NCBI RefSeq assembly: GCF_000710915.1
Contig: NZ_BAUA01000061.1
Coordinates: 1-54,888 of the forward strand
Direction of reading: 5' to 3'
DNA length: 54,888 nt
Origin: Nocardia brasiliensis IFM 10847
Lineage (GTDB): Bacteria; Actinomycetota; Actinomycetes; Mycobacteriales; Mycobacteriaceae
Both the position numbers and the translations under genes were made by a program. A model generated the notes under the pieces. The model did no database searches. It was not told the origin of the DNA and saw nothing but the letters and a program-made list of their open reading frames with translations. Each line of letters begins with the position of its first letter. Position 1 is the stretch's first letter. Shown here piece after piece: positions 9,219-17,349 of the stretch.

Positions 9219-9261
9219 GTCGTCGTCCGGTACCAGGTCGGCTACGCCGGAGGACGACGAC
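9219..9261. terminator. Possible hairpin between nitrobindin and EspC-like genes
   Basis: GTCGTCGTCC (9219-9228) and GGACGACGAC (9252-9261) form a perfect 10-bp inverted repeat with a 23-nt loop. It lies just after the minus-strand nitrobindin gene and just before the EspC-like ribosome site. It could end the nitrobindin transcript or shape the leader of the next operon. There is no T-run. Confidence 0.4.
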
Positions 9262-9345
9262 GTCGGCGGCCGTCCGGGTCCGATACTGGTTCGACGCGAC
9301 ACGACGGCGTTCGGTTCCATCGAATCGGGAGAGATTTCTTCCGGG

Positions 9346-9846
9346 CTACTCGGCGCGGATCAGGGTGGCGGCGAGGTGGTGTTGCAGCGGCTCGCCGACC
9401 GCGGCCATGCGCACCGTGTAGTCGATCGTGTCGCCCTTGACCTGAAAGGTGCGGCCGAGTGCTGTTACGAGTTTCGCGGTACTGGAACGGCCGATGCTGG
9501 TCGAGTCGAATTCCAGGTGCAGCGCGCCGTCGTCGACGGTCAGTGCCCCCTCGCATATTTCGGTGATCCCGGTGGGATGGGCCAAGATCAATTCCACCCG
9601 ATCCGGCCGCGGGCAGCGCAGATATCCGGTTTCGGCGTGCATCGGGCGGCCGTCGTCGGCCGCGCGGGTGCGCTGCCGGTAGGTGAGGAACGGACGGCCG
9701 AGATGACCGAACCGGACTTCTTCCAGATAATCGAACGGCTGGATGGTCGGGTATTCGCCGTGTCCGTTGCCGCGCCAGGTGCCGAGCAGCGCAGCCAAGG
9801 GGGCGATATCGGGATGGGGTGCGATTGGCGGTTGGGATTCGACCAC
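9346..9846 (-). CDS. Nitrobindin-like heme-binding beta-barrel protein
   Basis: The 166-residue protein matches the nitrobindin (THAP4_heme-bd) family: a lipocalin-like 10-strand barrel that binds ferric heme b and handles nitric oxide or peroxynitrite. The signature GTWRGNGHGEYP occupies residues 22-33. The likely axial histidine is in the C-terminal EPLQHHLAATL segment (H156 or H157). The length is normal for the family (about 160-165). It is a single gene on the minus strand, upstream of and in line with the EspC/WXG operon but separated by 141 bp. A role in NO detoxification is family knowledge. Confidence 0.88.
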   Translation of the reverse strand: MVESQPPIAPHPDIAPLAALLGTWRGNGHGEYPTIQPFDYLEEVRFGHLGRPFLTYRQRTRAADDGRPMHAETGYLRCPRPDRVELILAHPTGITEICEGALTVDDGALHLEFDSTSIGRSSTAKLVTALGRTFQVKGDTIDYTVRMAAVGEPLQHHLAATLIRAE

Positions 9847-9964
9847 GGCGCACAGCCTAAACCTGTTGGTTCTCGGGGGTTCACATACCGTCGAATCCCG
9901 TCGACATCAAGGCTGGCTCAACCTGAACGACAGGCTGATTTCTGGTTGGGGGAAAGCGTCGGCC

Positions 9965-10474
9965 CTACGCACCGGCGCCGGGTCGGCCGGTGGGGGCGGA
10001 CGCGCGGGGGCTGGTATCGCCGGCCTGCACGGCTGTTTCCACTTCGTCGAGCGCGGTGTCGATGACCGTGCGGTACGGGCTGTCCGGCAGGTTCGGCAAT
10101 GTCCTACGGGTGGCGGCGATTTCGCGGCGGGCGGCGGCGAACGAGCCGAGCCTGCGGTAATTGTCCGCGAGGTTCAGGTGCAGCGACGGATAGAAGCCGC
10201 GGACCTGCAGCGACGAATGGTACTGCTGGGCCCGGGCGTCGGTCAGGCTGTCGGCGGCATCGAGGGCGCGGATATCCCAGGAGAGTGCCTCGGCCGGGTC
10301 GTCGTGCAGGTCGGCCAGGTAGTGCGCGAGTGCGCAGCGGTGCAGCGGATCCCCTTGGGGGCCGAGGGAACCCCAGAGGTCCAGCAGTGCGGTGCGGGCG
10401 GCGTCGGGCTGCCCGGCGCGGCCGAGTTCCACCGCGTGGGTGATGGCGGTCATGGTGGTGTCGGTGGTGGTCAT
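9965..10474 (-). CDS. TPR-like helical protein coupled to the MerR-clamp regulator
   Basis: A 169-residue protein made of helix pairs that read like tetratricopeptide repeats: AARTALLDLWGSLGPQGDPL, HYLADLHDDPAEALSWDIRAL, and NLADNYRRLGSFAAARREI. The C terminus is disordered (Ala/Gly/Pro). The ATG at 10474 overlaps the TGA of the MerR-clamp gene (ATGA), so the two are almost certainly cotranslated. It probably acts with the regulator as a protein-interaction partner. The molecular function is unknown. A start two codons inside the N-terminal run of threonines cannot be excluded. Confidence 0.7.
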   Translation of the reverse strand: MTTTDTTMTAITHAVELGRAGQPDAARTALLDLWGSLGPQGDPLHRCALAHYLADLHDDPAEALSWDIRALDAADSLTDARAQQYHSSLQVRGFYPSLHLNLADNYRRLGSFAAARREIAATRRTLPNLPDSPYRTVIDTALDEVETAVQAGDTSPRASAPTGRPGAGA

Positions 10475-11526
10475 CGGTTCTCCTGCGGTGCGGGGCGGGT
10501 GGGCATGACGAGGGTGGTGAAATCGCCGTCGGTGGCGGAACGGACGACGACCGGCCGATCGGCGGCGGCGATATCGATCATGAGATCCGGGCCGAGCGCG
10601 CTGTGGATGGCCGGCCGCAGCGTCGCGGTGGTGAAAGTCAACGCGAGATCGGGACCGGTGCGCTCGGCGGGCAACCGCCGGTGCGCGCCGTGGGCGTCCG
10701 AAACCGTGAGCCCGGTGCAGTCGGTCGCGAATCGAACGGTGGCGGAGTCGCTTTCGAGAGCGGCGAGTAGCGGTTCGCGGGCCGTGACCACGCGCAGCCG
10801 CGGCGGTGCGAGCGCGTCCAGCATGGCGCGGTAGTCCGGGAACCGCTCGTCGACCACGGGGCAGCACCGCTGTTCGCCGGCGCCGACGAGTCGCAGCCCC
10901 TGATCCGTTGGCGCCGCGACGATTTCGTCGATCCGGCCGAGCCATTCGATGATCGGGCCGAGTTCGCGTGCGTCGACGACCAGGGACCAGTCCACCCCCT
11001 GGCGCTCCAGCGGTACCACGCTCCTGGTCGAGAGTCGGTACCGATCGGTGGCGGTCAGCGTCAGTGACGTGGCGTCCACTTCGAACGAAATGCCTGCCAG
11101 GACCGGGATTCCGGGATCCACCGCGGTCGCGGTGCGTACCTGCTCGAACGCCGTGGCGAGCAGCGCCGCGGGCACGGTGACCCGGTCGCCGCCCAGCGCC
11201 TGTTTGATCGTCACCGCGGCCTGTTCGGCCGCGCGTGCCCGCCGGTGCAATTCGGCCACGTGCCGATCCAGCAGTTGCTCGGCGCGCTGGACGTCGCCGG
11301 TCAGGATGTCGGCGATCGACTCGAGCGGCATCTCGATGGCCCGCAGCCTGCGGATCAGCGTCGCGCGCGCCCGCTGGTCCGCGGTGTAGTACCGGTATCC
11401 GGTGAGCGGGTCGACCTCGGCGGGCACCAAGAGCCCGCAGTCGTCGTAGAAACGCAGCGCGCTCGCCGTGAGCCCGCTGGCTCGCGCGAGCACGCCGATC
11501 GTGATCAACCTGTCGGAATCTGCCAC
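10471..11526 (-). CDS. MerR-type regulator fused to two DNA sliding-clamp domains
   Basis: The 351-residue protein opens with a MerR winged helix (ITIGVLARASGLTASALRFYDD, with the GYRYYT wing, residues 7-75) and a coiled linker to about 110. Residues about 115-236 read like domain 2 of the DNA polymerase III beta clamp: VPAALLATAFEQ, then GISFEVDATSLTLTATDRYR, then ERFPDYRAML. Residues about 241-344 read like clamp domain 3, ending FTTLVMPTR, as beta clamps end in VMPMRL. Clamp domain 1 is missing and replaced by the MerR part. A clamp-like module may give dimer or ring geometry, or bind a small ligand. Its role is unknown. It is coupled to the TPR-like gene downstream. Confidence 0.85.
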   Translation of the reverse strand: MADSDRLITIGVLARASGLTASALRFYDDCGLLVPAEVDPLTGYRYYTADQRARATLIRRLRAIEMPLESIADILTGDVQRAEQLLDRHVAELHRRARAAEQAAVTIKQALGGDRVTVPAALLATAFEQVRTATAVDPGIPVLAGISFEVDATSLTLTATDRYRLSTRSVVPLERQGVDWSLVVDARELGPIIEWLGRIDEIVAAPTDQGLRLVGAGEQRCCPVVDERFPDYRAMLDALAPPRLRVVTAREPLLAALESDSATVRFATDCTGLTVSDAHGAHRRLPAERTGPDLALTFTTATLRPAIHSALGPDLMIDIAAADRPVVVRSATDGDFTTLVMPTRPAPQENR

Positions 11527-11559
11527 CCGGTCATCATGAAGTCTCAGGTAGGCCGAAGG

Positions 11560-11907
11560 TCAAACCGCCGGTTCGCCCCCGGTGGGCGTCCAGTGCCGGG
11601 ACCAGTCCCAGAGTGGGTGCAGCGCGGCGGTGAGGCCGGTTCCGGCGGTGGTCAACTCGTAGGACTTATCCGCGTTCTTGACGATCAGGCCCGCGGTTTG
11701 CAGGTGCTGGAGCCGGACCGAGAGCATGCTCGACGAGCAGTTGTCCATGCGCCGGCGCAGCTCGAGAAAGCCGAGGCGGCCTGGTTCCAATTCCCACAGA
11801 ATGCGCAGCACCCAGCGCTGGCCCAGCAGCTCCATTGCGGCGAGGATCGGCGCGTTCGCCGGATCTCGCCCGCCGTTCGGTGGCGTCGCCCCGTTTGCGC
11901 TTCTCAT
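11560..11907 (-). CDS. HxlR-family transcriptional regulator
   Basis: A 115-residue winged-helix protein. Features of the HxlR family are visible: the LLGQRWVLRILWEL opening helix, FLELRRRM, the recognition segment SSSMLSVRLQHLQTAGLI, and the wing KSYELTTAGTGL. It is divergent from an SDR oxidoreductase gene, with 73 bp between the start codons, a classic regulator-target layout. Residues NCSS include a single cysteine (C57), which could sense redox or aldehyde stress as in some HxlR proteins. It probably controls the SDR gene and itself through the palindrome at 11910. Confidence 0.88.
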   Translation of the reverse strand: MRSANGATPPNGGRDPANAPILAAMELLGQRWVLRILWELEPGRLGFLELRRRMDNCSSSMLSVRLQHLQTAGLIVKNADKSYELTTAGTGLTAALHPLWDWSRHWTPTGGEPAV

Positions 11908-11909
11908 TT

Positions 11910-11929
11910 AGAACTACCATAGTGGTTCT
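11910..11929. promoter_or_regulatory. Putative HxlR operator in the divergent promoter
   Basis: The 20-mer AGAACTACCATAGTGGTTCT pairs at 8 of 10 positions across its centre. It lies 3 bp upstream of the HxlR start codon, between that gene and the SDR gene. Size and symmetry suit a dimeric winged-helix regulator. The regulator-site link is inferred from position. Confidence 0.6.
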
Positions 11930-11980
11930 GAATTAGAAGCAATTCGCCGGGCCGCCGGGCCCGCGATCGAGAGGGCGACA

Positions 11981-12730
11981 GTGGGCGAAGCAGACGGACA
12001 GCGGGTCGTTCTGATCACGGGCGCGTCCCGGGGCATCGGTGCGGAAACGGCCCGGATCCTGGCGGCCGGCGGTGATCACGTGATCATCAACTATCGCGAA
12101 AAGCTCAAGCGCGCCAAGGTGCTCGCCGACGAGATCGTGGCCACCGGGGGCAGCGCGTCCATCGCGGGGGCGGACATCTCCGACGAGGACTCGGCCCGCG
12201 CGTTGATCGAGGGTGTCGTCGCGCAGTACGGCCGGATCGACGTGCTCGTCCTCAATGCCTCGGGCGGTCTCGAGCGCCAGGCCGCGCCCGGCTACGCCAT
12301 GGCGATCAACCGGGACGCGCAGACCCGACTGGCGCGATTCGCGTTGCCGCACATGCCATCCGGCGCCCGGATCGTCTTCGTCACGAGCCATCAGGCGCAC
12401 TTCCACGGCCGCAAGCCGGTACCCGCCGACTACGAGCCCATCGCCGCGAGCAAGCGCGCCGGTGAGGACGCGCTGCGGGCGATGATTCCCGCGCTCGCCG
12501 CGCGAAATATCCCGCTGCACATCGTTTCCGGCGACATGATCGACGGCACGATCATCGTGCAACTGCTGGAACGCCGGAATCCGGACGCGGTCTCGGCCCG
12601 GCGCGAGCAGGCGCCGCTGCCCACCGTTGCCGAATTCGCCGCTGCCGTAGCCGAAGCCACCACGTCGACCGCCGAGTCCGGCCACACCACCTACGTCGGC
12701 GGCCCCGACTACCTGGCCGACGCCGGCTGA
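11981..12730 (+). CDS. SDR-family NAD(P)-dependent oxidoreductase
   Basis: The 249-residue product has the Rossmann glycine motif TGASRGIG (T13-G20), the acidic DIS turn after beta-3, and NAS in place of the usual NAG. The likely catalytic serine is S136 (VTSHQ). The active-site tyrosine is unusual: the segment DYEPIAASKRAGED has Y151 and K158, a Y-x6-K spacing instead of the classical Y-x3-K. This may mean another geometry or a changed activity. The start is a GTG at 11981. It is divergent from the HxlR gene. Substrate is unknown; aldehydes or quinones are common for HxlR-controlled SDRs. Confidence 0.87.
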   Translation: MGEADGQRVVLITGASRGIGAETARILAAGGDHVIINYREKLKRAKVLADEIVATGGSASIAGADISDEDSARALIEGVVAQYGRIDVLVLNASGGLERQAAPGYAMAINRDAQTRLARFALPHMPSGARIVFVTSHQAHFHGRKPVPADYEPIAASKRAGEDALRAMIPALAARNIPLHIVSGDMIDGTIIVQLLERRNPDAVSARREQAPLPTVAEFAAAVAEATTSTAESGHTTYVGGPDYLADAG

Positions 12731-12782
12731 CCGAGGTACCTGATCACTGGAGATCGGCGCGGCCACCGCACAGGATGTGGGC

Positions 12783-13724
12783 ATGACCGGCATCGAGGAG
12801 GACACCGCCTTCCGGATCGACTGGGCGCAACTGCCGCACGAGGTCCGCGCGGGTATCGAGGAAAGGCTCGGCGGCACGGTGCGGCGCGCCGTCGGTCAGC
12901 GCGGCGGATTCAGTCACGGACTCGCGGCCCGGGTGCGGTTGGCAAATGGCGCGCGGGTTTTCGTGAAGGCGATCGACGCCGCGGACGATCTCGCGACCGC
13001 GTACCGATCGGAGGCGCGGACCGCGCGGTGTTTGCCGGAGCGAATGCCGACGCCGCGCTGCCGGTTCGGCGAAGAGATCGCCGGGTGGTTCGTCGCGGCG
13101 TTCGACGAGGTCGCGGGCGCGCATCCGCGATTGGCCGACCCGGGGGAGTCGTCCGATGTGCTGCGCACTGTCGGACGGATGGCGCGGGTGCTGACGCCGA
13201 ACCCGGTGCCGCATGCCCCGACCATCGCGGACGCGCTGGGCTCGGCGTTCGTCGGGTGGCGCACTTTCGCCGAGCAGGGCCCGCCCGCCGACCTGGACGA
13301 CTGGTCGCTGCGGCGGCTGGACCGGCTCGCCGAACTCGAAAGGACCTGGCTCGCGGCCGCTTCCGGGGAAACGCTGCTGCACACCGATCTGAGTCCGAGC
13401 AATATGCTCCGGCGGGCGGACGCGGCGGTGCTCGTGGTCGACTGGGCGTGGGCCTGCCGGGGCGCGGCCTGGGTCGACCTGGTCCTGCTGGCACCGTCGT
13501 TCGCGGCCGCCGGGGTCGATCCCGACCTGATCATCACGACCCACCCGGTCACCGCTGCGGTCGATCCCAGGGCCATCGATGCGGTGGTGTGCGCGATGGG
13601 TGGATACTGGGCCACCAACTCGCGCAAGCCCGTGATACCGAGTTCGCCGAAGCTGCGCACGCATCAGCGTCGCTTCGCCGGGCTTGCCCGGGATTGGCTG
13701 CGGCGGCGCGTCGGTTGGGCATAG
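12783..13724 (+). CDS. Aminoglycoside phosphotransferase-family kinase
   Basis: A 313-residue protein of the APH/choline kinase fold. The N lobe has GGFSHGLAARVRL, the nucleotide loop, and RVFVKAID with the ATP-binding lysine. The catalytic loop LLHTDLSPSNML has the H-x-D-x4-N pattern, and VVDWAWA supplies the metal-binding aspartate. The real acceptor may be a sugar, an amino alcohol or an antibiotic and cannot be told from sequence. The ATG at 12783 was chosen over a GTG two codons upstream. It is a single plus-strand gene, 52 bp after the SDR gene. Confidence 0.85.
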   Translation: MTGIEEDTAFRIDWAQLPHEVRAGIEERLGGTVRRAVGQRGGFSHGLAARVRLANGARVFVKAIDAADDLATAYRSEARTARCLPERMPTPRCRFGEEIAGWFVAAFDEVAGAHPRLADPGESSDVLRTVGRMARVLTPNPVPHAPTIADALGSAFVGWRTFAEQGPPADLDDWSLRRLDRLAELERTWLAAASGETLLHTDLSPSNMLRRADAAVLVVDWAWACRGAAWVDLVLLAPSFAAAGVDPDLIITTHPVTAAVDPRAIDAVVCAMGGYWATNSRKPVIPSSPKLRTHQRRFAGLARDWLRRRVGWA

Positions 13725-13897
13725 CCCCAGGAAATTACTTCCGAGTGGCAGATTAAGGTGTGGTCACTCAGAGTTAGCCGAAGCCCGGTGCGCGCGGCGG
13801 CCGACTGGTGGGGAGCTGGGCGAATGCTGCGTGTCGGACCGACGGAAGTGGGTGAAAACGACGTGGAGGGGGGCACTCTCGTTCACGCTATCGATGT

Positions 13898-14368
13898 GTG
13901 TCAGGCGCCGCTGACGTGAACCGTTCGGGTAACGACCGGGTCATCCCCGGCAAGTACCTGCTGCTGGCGGCGCTGCGGGGGTTTCCGCACGCGGACCACC
14001 CGATGCTGGAGGCGGCGGGTGAGCTGGCACAGCTGCATCTGGCGCGCGAACGCACCCCGGCCACCGAGTCGATCAAGATCGAGCGGCGGCGGATCCAGCT
14101 GGTGCGCACCATCGATCGCTGGGTCACCCTGGCCACTCCGGTCCCGGAACTCGCCGCGGTCGAACACCCCGAAACGGTCGGCCGGCTGGTGGACCGACTC
14201 GCCGAGATGACCGCGCAGGCGAGCACCGCACTGACTTATGCCCCGGAACCCGTCTTCTACGACGCGTGGGTGCGCATCGAAGCGCTGGCCGCCGGCTATC
14301 AGCAGCTGGTCGAGGATCTGCGCCACGGCATCCGCCGCTTACCGGACGATCCCTACGACGACCGGTGA
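13898..14368 (+). CDS. DUF4254-family protein, copy 1
   Basis: A 156-residue helical protein of the actinobacterial DUF4254 family. The conserved core is I-E-R-R-R-x-x-L-V-x-x-I-D-x-W (around SIKIERRRIQLV). The C-terminal helix GYQQLVEDLRHGIRRLPD is shared with the second copy at 20022. Function is unknown. The GTG at 13898 is taken as start; GTG at 13916 is an equal candidate, and the nearest purine-rich stretch is too far upstream to decide. Its TGA abuts, with no gap, the stop codon of the convergent HExxH peptidase gene. Confidence 0.8.
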   Translation: MSGAADVNRSGNDRVIPGKYLLLAALRGFPHADHPMLEAAGELAQLHLARERTPATESIKIERRRIQLVRTIDRWVTLATPVPELAAVEHPETVGRLVDRLAEMTAQASTALTYAPEPVFYDAWVRIEALAAGYQQLVEDLRHGIRRLPDDPYDDR

Positions 14369-14881
14369 CTACCGGCCGCGGCCGAACAACCGGAACGAGC
14401 GAGCCCGCCGCCGCGGCAACGTCGCATAGACCATCGTCATGTCGGCGAACACCTCCGCCTCCCGCTCGCGATCCTCGCCGAAATCGCTGCGGCCCTGCAC
14501 ATGTTCGATCGATCGCGGCGACATCGCAGGCAGCAGCACCGCCAGCGACGGCGGCAGTGGATCGGTGCGCGCCGGCCCCTGCTCGCCGTGACCGAGCAGC
14601 ATGTGCCCCACCTCGTGCAGGACGATGTGGTCGGCGTTGCGTCCGGTCGCTTCGCTGTCGTAGACGATGATGTCGTCGTGCGTGCGCGCGACCCACAGAC
14701 CCCCGCCGCCGCAACCGATCTCGTGCAGCAACGCCTTCGGCGCGGTGTGCAGGGTGATGGAGCGACCCCGGTGCGCGGCGACGGCGGCGAGGTACGCGGA
14801 CAGATCCCACGGGTTGGGGAGGGGCACGGTTCGGGTGGCATCACCGAAACGAGCGTCCATGCTGGTCATCTCGGCACACAT
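14369..14881 (-). CDS. HExxH zinc peptidase, ImmA/IrrE-like
   Basis: A 170-residue soluble protein with the zinc motif HEVGH (H89, E90, H93). A downstream acidic segment, REREAEVFADM, fits the third ligand position of ImmA/IrrE (DUF955) peptidases. In characterised members the enzyme cleaves or inactivates an XRE-type repressor to induce a mobile element or stress genes. No HTH domain is fused here. The nearest XRE gene is 3.3 kb away at 18170. The gene converges on DUF4254 copy 1 with abutting stop codons. Start choice (14881, or the ATG at 14866) is uncertain. Confidence 0.8.
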   Translation of the reverse strand: MCAEMTSMDARFGDATRTVPLPNPWDLSAYLAAVAAHRGRSITLHTAPKALLHEIGCGGGGLWVARTHDDIIVYDSEATGRNADHIVLHEVGHMLLGHGEQGPARTDPLPPSLAVLLPAMSPRSIEHVQGRSDFGEDREREAEVFADMTMVYATLPRRRARSFRLFGRGR

Positions 14882-14934
14882 TACCCACCGGTTCGCTTCG
14901 CGTCACCCGCTGATCCGGGCCGTCGGATCGACTA

Positions 14935-16299
14935 CTACGCGGGCGGTGCGGCGTGCAGATGCTTGATCGCGAAGTGGTTCACACCCCACAGCACGACGCC
15001 GATACCGAGCAGGATGCCGGCGATCACATACTGCTGCGGATTGCGGTCGGTGAACGGTGTCACGAGGAAACCGCACGTCAGCGCGCCGATGATGGGCAGC
15101 GCGGTCGGCGTGCGGAAATGCTCGTGCGAGACCGGATCTCGTCGCAACACCAGAACGGCGACGTTCACCACGGTGAACACCGCGAGCAGCAGCAGCGCTG
15201 TGGTTCCGCCGAGTTCGGGCACCTCGCCGACGAATGCGATCAAGCCGAGCGCGAGCAGGGTGGTGAACAGGATCGCCACGAACGGCGTGCGCCGCCGCGA
15301 ATGGACGCGGCCGAGCTGCCGGGGCAGCACACCCTGCCTGGCCATGCCGTAGAGCAGGCGGCTGGCCATCAGCATGTTGATCAGCGCGGTGTTCGCCACC
15401 GCGATCATGCTGATGTAGGCGAAGACATGGGTCGGAAACGCCGGTGCGCCGACCTGCACCACCTGCAACAGCGGGGTGTCGCCCTGGCCGAGTTCGGCGA
15501 TCGGCACCAGGGCTACCGCGGTGATGGACACCAGCACGTAGATGAGCGCGGTGATGGCGAGACCGGCCAGCAGCACCTTCGGGAAGATCCGGCTCGGCTG
15601 CTTGCACTCCTCGGCCATGTTGACCGAGTCCTCGAAACCGACCATCGCGTAGAACGCCAGGGTGGTGGCCGCGATGACGCCGCCGACGGCGGTCCGGTCG
15701 CCGGTCTCGAACTCGGTGATCCGGCTGAAATCGCCGTCCCCGACGCCGAGCGCCCAGCAGCCGATCCCGATGACGATCAGCAGGCCGGTCAGCTCGACGC
15801 AGGTGAGCACCACGTTCAGCTTCACACCCTCGCTGACACCGCGCAGATTGATCGCGGCGACGACGAGCATGAAGCCGAGCGCGATCAGCGTGATCACCGC
15901 TCCCGGGCCGAGGTCGAGATCGAAGGCCGCGGAGAAGTTGGCGCCGAAGGCCCGGGAGGCGGTCGCCGCGGAGGTGATACCGGAACTCATCACCGCGAAC
16001 GCCACCATGAAGGTGACGAACTGGATGCCGAAAGCCTTGTGGGTATAGAGGGCCGCGCCCGCCGCGTGCGGATACTTGGTGACCAGTTCCAGATAGCTCA
16101 TCGCCGTGACCAGTGCGACCAGGAACGAGACCACGAACGGCACCCACACCGCGCCGCCCACCTCGTTCGCGACTTTGCCGGTGAGCGCGTAGATCGACGA
16201 CCCGAGAATGTCGCCCACCACGAACAGCAGCAGCAAGCCCGGGCCCATCACCCGTTTCAGTTCCGGCTCGGCTGCCCGCTCGGCGGTTGTGTCGGCCAT
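14935..16299 (-). CDS. APC-superfamily amino-acid or amine permease
   Basis: The 454-residue membrane protein has 12 predicted hydrophobic segments. The APC opening is MGPGLLLLFVVGDILGSSIY, with the broken helix 1 glycine motif, and the AFYAMVGFEDSVNMAEECKQ-type motif is present in helix 6/loop. The ATG at 16299 follows a GGGAGGGG ribosome site. A much longer open frame upstream (to 17373) is the antisense shadow of the ABC permease genes. It is likely a proton- or cation-coupled transporter of amino acids or amines such as ethanolamine. Substrate is not determined. It is divergent from the ABC-2 permease pair. Confidence 0.9.
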   Translation of the reverse strand: MADTTAERAAEPELKRVMGPGLLLLFVVGDILGSSIYALTGKVANEVGGAVWVPFVVSFLVALVTAMSYLELVTKYPHAAGAALYTHKAFGIQFVTFMVAFAVMSSGITSAATASRAFGANFSAAFDLDLGPGAVITLIALGFMLVVAAINLRGVSEGVKLNVVLTCVELTGLLIVIGIGCWALGVGDGDFSRITEFETGDRTAVGGVIAATTLAFYAMVGFEDSVNMAEECKQPSRIFPKVLLAGLAITALIYVLVSITAVALVPIAELGQGDTPLLQVVQVGAPAFPTHVFAYISMIAVANTALINMLMASRLLYGMARQGVLPRQLGRVHSRRRTPFVAILFTTLLALGLIAFVGEVPELGGTTALLLLAVFTVVNVAVLVLRRDPVSHEHFRTPTALPIIGALTCGFLVTPFTDRNPQQYVIAGILLGIGVVLWGVNHFAIKHLHAAPPA

Positions 16300-16435
16300 G
16301 GTTCCCCTCCCGATCTTTGTGCGACAGATGGATGAAGTACCCGGAATCAGTCGAAAATAGTCGACCGAATCCGGCTTTCGCCGTAACCCGGTCCGACTGG
16401 TGAACCGGACCGCCCGCTGTCTCGGTATCCCATAG

Positions 16436-16491
16436 ACAACCGTCCGCGACATGCGGACGGAGCCGGGTTCCCTGGGAACCGGCACGGTTGT
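16436..16491. promoter_or_regulatory. Nested inverted repeats in a divergent promoter region
   Basis: CCGTCCGC (16440-16447) and GCGGACGG (16453-16460) form a perfect 8-bp stem with a 5-nt loop. A second, near-perfect palindrome follows (GCCGGGTTCCC/GGGAACCGGC). An outer pair, ACAACCG (from 16436) and CGGTTGT (to 16491), encloses both. The region separates the minus-strand permease from the plus-strand ABC pair, so operator function is plausible. A terminator role is unlikely because both genes diverge from here. Confidence 0.5.
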
Positions 16492-16492
16492 C

Positions 16493-16534
16493 CGCAGGAT
16501 GAGAGGGTGCGGTCGCAGGATGAGAGCGTGCGGA
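16493..16534 (+). repeat. 21-bp tandem duplication across the permease start codon
   Basis: Two head-to-tail 21-bp units (16493-16513 and 16514-16534) differ at two positions. Each contains AGGATGAGAG followed by GTG, so the duplication creates two in-frame GTG candidates (16507 and 16528), plus an ATG at 16534. A 21-bp unit keeps the reading frame. Confidence 0.8.
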
Positions 16535-17349
16535 TGAGCCTGCCCGCGGCGGCGCCGCGGCCGCGGTTCGGCGCGGTGGCGCAGTGGTGGGTGCTGACCT
16601 GCCGGCTGGTGCGGCCGTCGTGGCGCAACGGCGAGCTGGTCACCGCGGTTGTCGCGCCCACGGTGTTCACCCTCGGGTTCTATGTGCCGCTGAACCTGGT
16701 GATGAGCGGATACGGGCACGGACTGAGCAGTTACGCGCAGTTCCTGCTGCCGATGATCGTGATGCAGGCGGTGGCGTTCTGCGCGACCTCGGCCGCGTTC
16801 CGGGCCGCGTCCGATGCGCGGGACGGGCTCACCGTGCGGTTCGGGTCGCTGCCGATGCCGTCCGTGGTGCCGTTGGCCGCCCGGACCGCCGCGGCGCTGT
16901 ACCGTGCCGCCGTTTCGTTGGCGGTTGCCCTGGTATGCGGCTGGGTGATCGGCGTGCGCTTCTACGGAAGCCATTTGGAGACGGTAGGTTTCGTGGTCTT
17001 CGCATTGCTGGTGGCGTTGGCGCTCACCCTCGGCGCGGACCTGATCGGCAGTATCGTCGCCAAGCCCGAGGCGATCTCGCAGGCGCTGATCTTCCCGCAG
17101 CTCGTTCTCGGCCTGGTGTCGACGGGTTTGGCGCCGGCTCACCAATTCCCCTCCTGGCTGCAAGGATTCGCGCGCAACCAGCCCGTGTCCCAGTTCGTCT
17201 ACGCGATGCGCGCGCTGGCCGGTGATCCGAGCGGCAACGCCGGTGTCGTGGGCTGGTCGGTGCTCGGGCCCGGATCGGCGTGGGTAGGCGGCCTTTTCCT
17301 GATGTTCGGTGGGCTCGGTGCCGTGGTCGCCATGCGGAGGTCGGGATGA
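16534..17349 (+). CDS. ABC-2 type transporter permease (DrrB/DrrC-like), first of pair
   Basis: A membrane protein of about 271 residues from the ATG at 16534 (280 from GTG 16507). It has six hydrophobic segments, the ABC-2 pattern seen in drug or lipid exporters such as DrrB. Examples are VVAPTVFTLGFYVPLNLVM, FLLPMIVMQAVAFC, and the conserved amphipathic NQPVSQFVYAMRALAGDP segment before the last helix. The stop overlaps the ATG of the second permease (ATGA), so both subunits are made together. No ATP-binding gene is adjacent on either side, which is unusual. Confidence 0.85.
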   Translation: MSLPAAAPRPRFGAVAQWWVLTCRLVRPSWRNGELVTAVVAPTVFTLGFYVPLNLVMSGYGHGLSSYAQFLLPMIVMQAVAFCATSAAFRAASDARDGLTVRFGSLPMPSVVPLAARTAAALYRAAVSLAVALVCGWVIGVRFYGSHLETVGFVVFALLVALALTLGADLIGSIVAKPEAISQALIFPQLVLGLVSTGLAPAHQFPSWLQGFARNQPVSQFVYAMRALAGDPSGNAGVVGWSVLGPGSAWVGGLFLMFGGLGAVVAMRRSG

